Below, one piece after another: positions 1 to 5,381 of a DNA stretch of 8,398 bases. The stretch spans positions 1-8,398 of the forward strand of contig DASVQK010000137.1 of the NCBI GenBank assembly GCA_036389105.1, given 5' to 3'. Source of the stretch: AC-37 sp036389105. Its GTDB lineage: Bacteria > Actinomycetota > Thermoleophilia > Solirubrobacterales > Thermoleophilaceae. The notes beneath the pieces were generated by a model. That model ran no database searches. It saw only the letters and a program-made list of their open reading frames with translations, and was not told the origin of the DNA. Position 1 is the first letter of the stretch. Each line of letters opens with the position of its first letter. Both the position numbers and the translations under genes were made by a program.

Positions 1-530
1 TGCGGCTCGGGCGGGCCGCCGCGGCCCATCGAGACGATCACCGGCCGCGCGCCTCGGTCGCGCAGCAGGCGGGCCCAGTGGCCCGCCACCGCCGTCTTGC
101 CGGTGCGCTTGCCGGTGGCGATCACCGCCAGCTTCGGCCCGTCGAAGGCCACCGCGGCGTACGACGGCGGACGCAGCACCATGCCCGGCCCCTCGTACGC
201 CATGCCCAGGTGGAGCGCCAGCGACGCCAGCCGCAGCTTGCGGCGCGGCGGCACGACGGGCTCGTCGGCCAGGTCCACCACGGCGGCGGCGCCGCCCGCG
301 CCGGCAGCCTGCTCGGCCGCGACGCGCAGGGCCGCCTCGGGGTCGCCCGTCTCCACCGGCCGGCCGTAGTGCTCGGCGGCCGCCTCGAGCACCGCCCGCC
401 CGGTCTTCTCCTCGCCGCCGCAGAACACCACGGCTGCCAGGCCGCGCTCGCGCTCGAGCCGGTCCAGGGCCGTACGGACCACGGAGGGGTGGTGCTCGCC
501 GTCGATCAGGGCCACGGCTGGGGCGGACAC
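1..530 (-). CDS. Cyclic 2,3-diphosphoglycerate synthetase (N-terminal part, cut by window edge)
   Basis: Family enzymes use ATP to cyclise 2,3-bisphosphoglycerate to cyclic 2,3-diphosphoglycerate, a cytoplasmic compatible solute and phosphate store best known from thermophilic methanogens. The visible 176 residues start near the N terminus with ALIDGEHHPSVV (residues 7-18), the family's typical opening. GGEEK follows at 39-43, VVDLADEPVV at 84-93, a P-loop-like TGKRTGKT at 139-146 and SMGRGGPPEP at 167-176. The usual family length is about 450 residues, so roughly 60% lies beyond the left edge. The start is GTG at 530, supported by an AAGGA ribosome site 7 bases upstream. It is divergent from the metallophosphoesterase gene, with a perfect inverted repeat in its likely 5' leader. 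The first P-loop residue is Thr, not Gly or Ala. Identification rests on remembered motifs. The likeliest error is that the bacterial homologue makes a related phosphometabolite. Confidence 0.82.
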   Translation of the reverse strand, partial: MSAPAVALIDGEHHPSVVRTALDRLERERGLAAVVFCGGEEKTGRAVLEAAAEHYGRPVETGDPEAALRVAAEQAAGAGGAAAVVDLADEPVVPPRRKLRLASLALHLGMAYEGPGMVLRPPSYAAVAFDGPKLAVIATGKRTGKTAVAGHWARLLRDRGARPVIVSMGRGGPPEP

Positions 531-537
531 GCGGCAA

Positions 538-542
538 TCCTT
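538..542 (-). promoter_or_regulatory. Ribosome binding site of the cyclic diphosphoglycerate synthetase gene
   Basis: Read on the minus strand this is AAGGA, 7 bases before a GTG codon whose frame opens directly into the conserved family N terminus. It decides the start at 530, because no ATG is available close by. Confidence 0.65.
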
Positions 543-553
543 GCAGCAGGAGC

Positions 554-577
554 GGAGCTTTCCCGCGCGAAAGCTCC
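554..577. repeat. Perfect 9-bp inverted repeat in the divergent intergenic region
   Basis: The arms GGAGCTTTC (554-562) and GAAAGCTCC (569-577) are exact reverse complements separated by CCGCGC. The repeat lies in non-coding DNA, 23 bases upstream of the minus-strand GTG at 530 and about 95 bases upstream of the plus-strand ATG at 672. It could be an operator for a dimeric regulator or a hairpin in the 5' leader of the synthetase mRNA. The AAGGA ribosome site lies outside the hairpin, so simple sequestration is not visible. There is no T-run to make it an intrinsic terminator. Confidence 0.6.
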
Positions 578-597
578 AAACTGGGGCCCCCTCCCCC

Positions 598-655
598 TTG
601 TTCCGGCTCTGCCAAGCCTGTACCGTTGGCCAAGCAGTCTTCCCGCACGTATGCT
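598..655 (+). promoter_or_regulatory. Candidate promoter region of the metallophosphoesterase gene
   Basis: Two alternatives fit a housekeeping-type promoter. The first is TTGGCC (626-631), 18 bases, then TATGCT (650-655), which would start transcription about 10 bases before the ATG at 672. The second is TTGTTC (598-603), 17 bases, then TACCGT (621-626), which would give a leader of about 40 bases. The heptamer GCCAAGC occurs twice here (611-617 and 629-635), 18 bases apart. These are matches by eye to a loose consensus. Confidence 0.3.
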
Positions 656-671
656 GGAACGGACTCCGGTC

Positions 672-2315
672 ATGCGAAATCCACTCAAGCTCATCCTCGC
701 CACCGCCCTGCTCGGGAGCGCCCTCGTCGGCGCTCAGCCGGCCGCGGCCGCCACCTGCACCGGAAGCACGGGGACCACGTACTCCAACGCCATCACCGGG
801 ACCGCCGGTCTGGTCAGCTACTGGCGCCTGGGCGAGTCGTCGGGCACCGCCGCCTGCGACAGCTGGGGCTCCAACGCCGGGAGCTATCAGGGCGGCTACA
901 CCCTCGGGCGGATCGGCGCGATCGCGGGCGAGTCCGACACGGCCGTCGCGTTCAACGGCTCGACCGGCAACGTCAGTGTGCCCCACACGGCCTCGCTCGA
1001 CGTGGGCGACACCTTCACGGTCGAGGCGTGGGTGAAGCGCAACACCTTCGGCGCGCCCGACTACCAGGCGGTCGCCTCGCAGGGCGCCAACGCCTGGCTC
1101 CTGGCGTTCAACTCGTCCAACCGGCTGGTCCTCCGCCAGGCCAAGGTCGGCGACCTCGTGTCCTCCACCACGACCGTCACCGACACGAGCTGGCACCACG
1201 TGGCGGTCACCAAGAGCGGCGGGACTGTCAGGCTCTACATCGACGGCGACGACGTGACCGGCGCGGTCACCAACCGCACGATGGCCAACAACACGCTGCC
1301 GCTTTCGATCGGGCAGAGCTCGGGCACGTCGTACTGGAACGGCACGCTCGACGAGGTGGCGCTCTACCGCACGGCGCTCAGCGCCGGCCAGCTCCAGGCG
1401 CACCACGACGCGGGCGCGGTCACGCCGTCCCCCACGCCCACGCCTACGCCCACGCCGAGCAACGACCCGGTCATCGGCGCCGCGGGCGACATCGCCTGCG
1501 ACCCGGCCGACCCCGCCTTCAACGGCGGCAACGGCACCGCCGACCGCTGCCAGCAGAAGGCCACGTCGAACCTCCTTCTGAACACCGGTCTGAGCGGCGT
1601 GCTGACGCTGGGCGACCTCCAGTACGACGATGGCACGCTGTCGAAGTTCCAGCAGGTCTACGCCAGTACGTGGGGCCGCGCCAACCAGCTCAACCACCCG
1701 GGTGTCGGCAACCACGAGTACCTGACCTCGGGCGCCAAGGGCTACTTCGACTACTTCAACGGGGCCGGCAGCCTGACCGGCCCGGCCGGCGACCGCGACA
1801 AGGGCTACTACAGCTTCAACCTGGGCGCCTGGCACATCGTCGCGATCAACTCCAACTGCCCGCAGGTGGGCTGCTATTCGGGCTCGGCGCAGGAGACGTG
1901 GCTGCGCTCGGACCTCGCGGCCAACCCGACCAAGTGCACGCTGGCCTTCTGGCACCACCCGCGCTTCAGCTCCGGTCTCGCGGACAACGCGTCCAACATG
2001 AGCACCATCTTCCAGGACCTCTACAACGCCAACGCCGACGTGGTCCTGGCCGGCCACGACCACCTCTACGAGCGCTTCGCCCCGCAGACGCCGGGCGCGG
2101 TGGCGGACTCGGCGCGCGGCATACGCGAGTTCGTGGTGGGAACGGGCGGCAAGAGCCTGGTGGACTGGGGCTCGATCAAGGCCAACAGCCAGGTGCGCAA
2201 CAACACCACCTTCGGAGTCCTTCGGATGACGCTGCACCCGAGCAGCTACGACTGGAAGTTCGCCCCCGTAGCGGGCAAGTCGTTCACGGACTCCGGCTCG
2301 ACCGCCTGCCACTGA
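672..2315 (+). CDS. Exported LamG-like / calcineurin-like metallophosphoesterase
   Basis: This is a predicted secreted two-domain phosphoesterase of 547 residues. The start at ATG 672 gives a classic signal peptide: MRNP, then a hydrophobic stretch ending QPAAAA near residue 30. An ATG at 651 would overlap the best -10 candidate and spoil the signal. Residues about 47-247 resemble a LamG/concanavalin A-like fold (SYWRLGE at the start, LDEVALYRTAL near the end). A Pro-Thr linker follows at about 252-264. The rest is a calcineurin-like phosphoesterase with the metal-binding motifs GDIAC (Asp273), LGDLQ (Asp315), GNHE (Asn347, His348), WHHP (His428, His429) and GHDH (His462, His464), so it should be catalytically intact. 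The substrate is unknown. Related proteins are often annotated as alkaline or purple-acid-like phosphatases. The LamG domain probably binds glycan or wall material. The gene is monocistronic and overlaps its convergent neighbour by 32 bp. Confidence 0.88.
   Translation: MRNPLKLILATALLGSALVGAQPAAAATCTGSTGTTYSNAITGTAGLVSYWRLGESSGTAACDSWGSNAGSYQGGYTLGRIGAIAGESDTAVAFNGSTGNVSVPHTASLDVGDTFTVEAWVKRNTFGAPDYQAVASQGANAWLLAFNSSNRLVLRQAKVGDLVSSTTTVTDTSWHHVAVTKSGGTVRLYIDGDDVTGAVTNRTMANNTLPLSIGQSSGTSYWNGTLDEVALYRTALSAGQLQAHHDAGAVTPSPTPTPTPTPSNDPVIGAAGDIACDPADPAFNGGNGTADRCQQKATSNLLLNTGLSGVLTLGDLQYDDGTLSKFQQVYASTWGRANQLNHPGVGNHEYLTSGAKGYFDYFNGAGSLTGPAGDRDKGYYSFNLGAWHIVAINSNCPQVGCYSGSAQETWLRSDLAANPTKCTLAFWHHPRFSSGLADNASNMSTIFQDLYNANADVVLAGHDHLYERFAPQTPGAVADSARGIREFVVGTGGKSLVDWGSIKANSQVRNNTTFGVLRMTLHPSSYDWKFAPVAGKSFTDSGSTACH
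1431..1456 (+). repeat. Short hexamer repeat encoding a Pro-Thr linker
   Basis: Near-identical CCCACG/CCTACG hexamers in tandem encode alternating Thr-Pro between the LamG-like and phosphoesterase domains. Such linkers are common in secreted multidomain actinobacterial enzymes and may vary in length by slippage. Confidence 0.7.
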
Positions 2316-3429
2316 GCCCGGCCCGCGCCCGCCGCGCCAGCGGGCGGCCGTAGCGCCAGGCCATGTACTCCGCGGTCCCCAGCATCGACGGGGGGAACGC
2401 CTGGAGTCGTTCGCGCTCGCGGACGGTCGAGGTCCAGCTGCGCTTGTAGTCGTCCTGCTGCCCGAGCAGCTCGTACGACGTGAGGCCGAGCTCGAACGCG
2501 CGCTCGAGCTCGTGGTGGGTGAGCAGGACGCCCGGGCCGAGGTTGCGCGCCTCCACGTCGAACCCGCCCTTGAGCACGTAGGACACGCCGCCCGTCTCGA
2601 TGCAGAAGTCGAACGCGATCGCGCGGTCGTCCAGGCGCAGGAAGGCGAGCCGCAGCCAGCCGCGCCCGGCCGCCCAGCGCGCCACCTCCCTGTAGAAGCG
2701 CTCGCGGACGGGATCGGACGCGATCGCGGTGCCGATCTCGGCCTTCCAGCCCGACCCCTCCAGCCGGAAGCCGTCGGTGAGCAGCTCCTCCAGACGTTCC
2801 GAGCCGTCCTCGTAGACCACCTCGACCCGGCCCTGATCCTCAAGTCTTCGCCACCGACGGCCGATGTCCTTACGGAACTTCCTATTAAGGCCGGCCATGT
2901 ACTCGTCGAAGGACCCCTCCACCGCGACGTACGGCGATCGAGCGATCGTGCGCACGATCAGCCCGAAGCCCGCCTCGGCTGCCGTCGCGGAGGACTCCGC
3001 GTATCCCAGGTTCTCGAGGCCCAGGAACCAGAGGTCGGCCCGGCGCTTGACGCCTGACAAGAGCCCCACGGCCAGCTCCGCCGCGACGTCCGAGCTCTCC
3101 GCCACCGGCCCGAACAGCGGCGTCTGCCAGTTCGCCGGCGAGCTGATCGTGCCGGCCCTCGTCTGGAGCGGCAGCACGCCGGCCAGCCTGCCCTCGCGGC
3201 GCACGGCCAGCGTCCGCACGGTGCCCGATCCGAACGCGCGCAGCCACGGCTCGATCCAGCCCGGCCGCACGAACGGCGAGGCGCCCGTCGCGTCCGCCAG
3301 CGCGTCCCACTCGTCCCGCAGCCCGTCCAGCGAGTCGTGGACCTCCAGCGACGGCGGTCGTCGCGGAAGCCGCCGCACGAGGCCGGACGGCGGGCGGGTG
3401 GCCGAGTGATGCGCGTCTCCGGCAGCCAC
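2284..3429 (-). CDS. CelD/BcsL-family GNAT-fold acyltransferase
   Basis: This 381-residue predicted cytoplasmic protein belongs to the BioF2-like, FemAB-related acyltransferase group often linked to exopolysaccharide or cell-envelope assembly. The true donor and acceptor cannot be read from sequence. Typical features are the N-terminal LRDEWDALADATGASPF (residues 37-53), a basic helix RKFRKDIGRRWRRLE (183-197), SGWKAEIGTAI (226-236), FLRLDDRAIAFDF (263-275), and the C-terminal signature LKGGFD with PGVLLTHHELERAF and GQQDDYKRSW (286-332). The start is uncertain. GTG 3429 is used here, with TAGGG about 11 bases upstream. GTG 3378 is also in frame but has no visible ribosome site. Codons upstream of about residue 25 are less GC-biased than the rest, which leaves room for the shorter form. 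The last residues (after ARRARAG) are antisense to the end of the metallophosphoesterase gene. It is divergent from a second, distantly related transferase. Confidence 0.82.
   Translation of the reverse strand: MAAGDAHHSATRPPSGLVRRLPRRPPSLEVHDSLDGLRDEWDALADATGASPFVRPGWIEPWLRAFGSGTVRTLAVRREGRLAGVLPLQTRAGTISSPANWQTPLFGPVAESSDVAAELAVGLLSGVKRRADLWFLGLENLGYAESSATAAEAGFGLIVRTIARSPYVAVEGSFDEYMAGLNRKFRKDIGRRWRRLEDQGRVEVVYEDGSERLEELLTDGFRLEGSGWKAEIGTAIASDPVRERFYREVARWAAGRGWLRLAFLRLDDRAIAFDFCIETGGVSYVLKGGFDVEARNLGPGVLLTHHELERAFELGLTSYELLGQQDDYKRSWTSTVRERERLQAFPPSMLGTAEYMAWRYGRPLARRARAGLSGRRSSRSP
2326..2346. terminator. GC-rich hairpin just after the metallophosphoesterase stop (weak candidate)
   Basis: CGCCCGC (2326-2332) and GCGGGCG (2340-2346) form a perfect 7-bp stem with a 7-base loop, 10 bases past the TGA at 2315. 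There is no T-run, and the hairpin lies inside the coding sequence of the convergent acyltransferase, so a chance GC-rich palindrome is a real alternative. It could weakly end plus-strand transcription. Confidence 0.2.
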
Positions 3430-3438
3430 GGGGGCGAC

Positions 3439-3444
3439 ACCCTA
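3439..3444 (-). promoter_or_regulatory. Possible -10 element of the CelD-like acyltransferase gene
   Basis: On the minus strand this reads TAGGGT, a TAnnnT-type -10 ending 9 bases before the GTG at 3429. If real, the transcript would be almost leaderless. No convincing -35 is visible, and the same bases could instead act as a weak ribosome site. Confidence 0.22.
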
Positions 3445-3501
3445 CCGGCGGGCTTGGCCGGCATCGGCACTCTGGGCGACCCGCACGACAGCCTGGGAGT
3501 C

Positions 3502-4578
3502 GTGCCCATCGACCCCGCGACGGACCCGCGCTGGGACGCATTCGTGCGCCACCACCCGGACGCGGGTGCCTACCACCTCGGCGCCTGGGCACGGGTGCTG
3601 GAGGCCGCCTACGGCTTCGAGCCCGAGTATCTGGCCCTCGAGCGGCCCGACGGCGCCCTGACCGGCGCGCTGCCGCTGATGCGGACGCGCGGGCTGGTCA
3701 CCGGGCGCCGGCTGCGCACGCTGCCGGTGGTGCCGCCGGCCGGTCCGCTCGCGTTCTCCAACGGCGACGAGCGCATGCTGCTGGAGGCCGCCTGCCGGCT
3801 GGCCGACGCCGGCGCGCGGCTCTGGACGCTGCACTCGCGCAGGCCCGGCTGCGACGCGCTGGTGCCGGAGCTGCGCCGCGCGACGAAGCATCCCACCTGG
3901 ATCCTGGACCTCGACGGAGACCCGGACGAGCTGCGCGCCGGCTGGAAGAAGACGTCGAACAGCCTGTTCCGCAACCTGCGCAAGGCCGACCGCGCCGGGG
4001 TGACGGTCCGCGAGGGGCGCCAGGACGGCGACCTGCGGGCCTTCTACGCGCTCTACCTGGCCACCATGCGCCGCCGCTGCTCGCTGCCGCGCCCGTACCG
4101 CCAGCTGGCCGAGGCCCGCCGCCTGCTCCAGCCCGGCGGCACGTTCCGGCTGTTCCTGGCCGAGCACGAGGGCGACGTCGTGGCGGGCGGCGTCTTCCAC
4201 TCGTTCGGCGGCACGCTCGACCTGCTCTACAACGGCAGCGACGACTCCCGCCTGGACCTCCGGCCCAACCACGCCCTGTACTGGCACGCCATCCGCTGGG
4301 CGGCCGAGAACGGCCACCGCCACCTGGACTTCGGCCACGCCAAACCGGAATCGTCGCTGGCCCGGTTCAAGGCCCAGTGGAGCGCCCGCGAGGCGCCCGA
4401 GTACCGCTATGACTACGTGCCCGGCCGCGCCCCGGGCGGCGAGGCCGGCGGCGGCCCGTCCCGCGCGGCGCGCCCCCTGCGCGGCCGCGGGCGTCAGGGC
4501 CCCCTCGAGCGCGTCTGGCCGCGCGTGCCGCTCGGGGTCACCCGGGCGGCCGCCCGGATCGCCTACCGCTGCCTGTAG
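3502..4578 (+). CDS. FemAB-like GNAT-fold transferase
   Basis: This predicted cytoplasmic transferase of about 358 residues resembles FemAB/BioF2-type enzymes, which use acyl- or aminoacyl-donors on cell-envelope precursors. The family opening is IDPATDPRWDAFVRHHPDA, with YHLGAWARVL just after it. WKKTSNSLFRNLRKADRAGV and a C-terminal LDFGHAKPESSLARFKAQW follow (DFGHAK at residues 276-281). The latter resembles the DFG-[RH]-[SA]-K ... FK..W block seen in FemAB proteins of exosortase-linked polysaccharide clusters, though no exosortase is visible here. The start is provisional. GTG 3502 lies right before the conserved part but its GGGAG is only 2 bases away. TTG 3454 and ATG 3409 are alternatives, and ATG 3409 would overlap the divergent gene's 5' end. 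Rare codons (CTA, TTG, ACT) between 3439 and 3477 argue against the longest form. It ends 4 bases from the convergent SCP2-like gene. Confidence 0.8.
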   Translation: MPIDPATDPRWDAFVRHHPDAGAYHLGAWARVLEAAYGFEPEYLALERPDGALTGALPLMRTRGLVTGRRLRTLPVVPPAGPLAFSNGDERMLLEAACRLADAGARLWTLHSRRPGCDALVPELRRATKHPTWILDLDGDPDELRAGWKKTSNSLFRNLRKADRAGVTVREGRQDGDLRAFYALYLATMRRRCSLPRPYRQLAEARRLLQPGGTFRLFLAEHEGDVVAGGVFHSFGGTLDLLYNGSDDSRLDLRPNHALYWHAIRWAAENGHRHLDFGHAKPESSLARFKAQWSAREAPEYRYDYVPGRAPGGEAGGGPSRAARPLRGRGRQGPLERVWPRVPLGVTRAAARIAYRCL

Positions 4579-4582
4579 CGCC

Positions 4583-4945
4583 TCAGCGCGGGCTCGCGCG
4601 GAGCAGCTGGCGCTCGATCACGTTGCCCACGAGCTTCACGACCGCCTGCTCGCCGGAGACGGTCACGTGGCCGTGCCGGTACGCGTCGGCCCAGTCCTGG
4701 AGACGGCCGTCCTTCGCCAGCTGGTTGAACTGGGGGCGCGAGACGCTCACGTCCAGCTTTGCGTCGCCGGCCGGGTCGCGCGAGACGCGCGGGCCGGGCA
4801 GCTCGACCCGCCACACCGGGGCGCCCGCGCCGTGGGTGGGCAGCTGGAGCTTGAGCACCACCTTGAGCTGCTTGAGAGCGGGCACCTCGGCGCCGAAGCG
4901 CTCGACCGCCTGCTCGATCAGGACCCGTGTCTCCCCCGCGCTCAC
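4583..4945 (-). CDS. Small SCP2-like lipid-binding protein
   Basis: This 120-residue soluble protein resembles a stand-alone SCP2 (sterol carrier protein 2) domain, a fold that binds or carries sterols, fatty acyl-CoAs and other lipids. The resemblance lies in the overall pattern: VLKLQL, then WRVELPGPRV, then DAKLDVSVSRPQFNQLAKDG (residues about 60-79), then WADAYRHGHVTVSGEQAVVKL (85-105). This matches the usual strand, 'vtlsrxdfxxLxxG', helix, 'GxvxvxG' order. There is no signal peptide, membrane segment or catalytic motif. The start is GTG 4945, with only a weak ribosome site (AGATAGG very close to the start). It begins 12 bases after the NUDIX stop and is the last gene of the minus-strand operon. 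A lipid role would fit the acyl-CoA dehydrogenase upstream, but the family call is by eye. Confidence 0.6.
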   Translation of the reverse strand: MSAGETRVLIEQAVERFGAEVPALKQLKVVLKLQLPTHGAGAPVWRVELPGPRVSRDPAGDAKLDVSVSRPQFNQLAKDGRLQDWADAYRHGHVTVSGEQAVVKLVGNVIERQLLRASPR

Positions 4946-4957
4946 GGGCCTATCTTG

Positions 4958-5359
4958 TCAGCCCGCAGCGGCGGTCGCCTCGGCCACAAGCTCGCGGTCG
5001 TGGTCGTACGTCAGCCGCTCGAGCGCCTCGTCGGGCGCGAGCCAGACCAGCTCGTCCACCTCGTGGTGCGGCTCGAACTGCCCGCCCAGCGGGGTCATCA
5101 GCCAGTAGCGCACCAGCTTCGAGCGGCCCCTGGCGTCCTCGTAGCGCGCCTCGCCCAGCTCGGGCCCCAGCTGGCAGCTCAGGCCGGTCTCCTCCTCGAC
5201 CTCGCGGAGCGCCGCCTGCTCGTAGCTCTCCCCCGGGTCGAGCTTGCCCTTGGGAAGCGACCAGTCGTCGTACTTCGGACGGTGCACGAGCACGATCTCC
5301 AGCCCCTCGCCGCCCTCGCGCGGCCGCCGCACCACGCCGCCGGCGGCGCGCACCTCCAC
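4958..5359 (-). CDS. NUDIX hydrolase, MutT1-like
   Basis: This predicted cytoplasmic pyrophosphohydrolase of 133 residues would cleave a nucleoside diphosphate linked to another group. A complete Nudix box (GX5EX7REUXEEXGU) spans residues 38-60: GKLDPGE, then seven residues, then REVEEETGL, with metal-binding Glu53, Glu56 and Glu57. The preceding HRPKYDDWSLPKGKLDPGE is strikingly like the N-terminal domain of mycobacterial MutT1, which acts on 8-oxo-GTP and diadenosine polyphosphates. MutT1's C-terminal histidine-phosphatase domain is absent here. The start is GTG 5359, because GGAG lies 6 bases upstream. TTG 5377 would add six residues but has no ribosome site. It follows the phosphoesterase stop by 22 bases and precedes the SCP2-like gene by 12, so co-transcription is likely. 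Substrates could be oxidised nucleotides, dinucleoside polyphosphates or nucleotide sugars. The sequence does not decide between them. Confidence 0.88.
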   Translation of the reverse strand: MEVRAAGGVVRRPREGGEGLEIVLVHRPKYDDWSLPKGKLDPGESYEQAALREVEEETGLSCQLGPELGEARYEDARGRSKLVRYWLMTPLGGQFEPHHEVDELVWLAPDEALERLTYDHDRELVAEATAAAG

Positions 5360-5365
5360 GTCGCG

Positions 5366-5369
5366 CTCC
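5366..5369 (-). promoter_or_regulatory. Ribosome binding site choosing the NUDIX start
   Basis: GGAG on the minus strand sits 6 bases before GTG 5359, whereas the upstream in-frame TTG 5377 has no purine-rich element in front of it. The shorter start is therefore preferred. Confidence 0.45.
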
Positions 5370-5381
5370 GCGCTCAAGCGG

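Noticed and set aside
78..671. N-terminal extension of the metallophosphoesterase frame back to position 78
   Set aside because: The extension is antisense to the cyclic diphosphoglycerate synthetase gene and would bury the signal peptide that begins at ATG 672.
1431..1456. Tandem hexamers as a CRISPR-like or regulatory repeat
   Set aside because: They are in frame and simply encode the Thr-Pro linker between two domains. There are no spacers.
626..2353. 575-residue plus-strand frame over the metallophosphoesterase
   Set aside because: Arg-, Pro- and Gly-rich shadow in another frame of a gene with complete phosphoesterase motifs.
3442..4338. 298-residue minus-strand frame opposite the FemAB-like gene
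   Set aside because: Val-, Ala-, Gln- and Arg-rich antisense shadow with no recognisable motif. The plus frame carries the family blocks.
4586..4599. GCGCG/CGCGC mini-hairpin between the FemAB-like and SCP2-like genes as a terminator
   Set aside because: Only a 5-bp stem of alternating GC with no T-run, inside the end of the SCP2-like gene. Expected by chance at this GC content.
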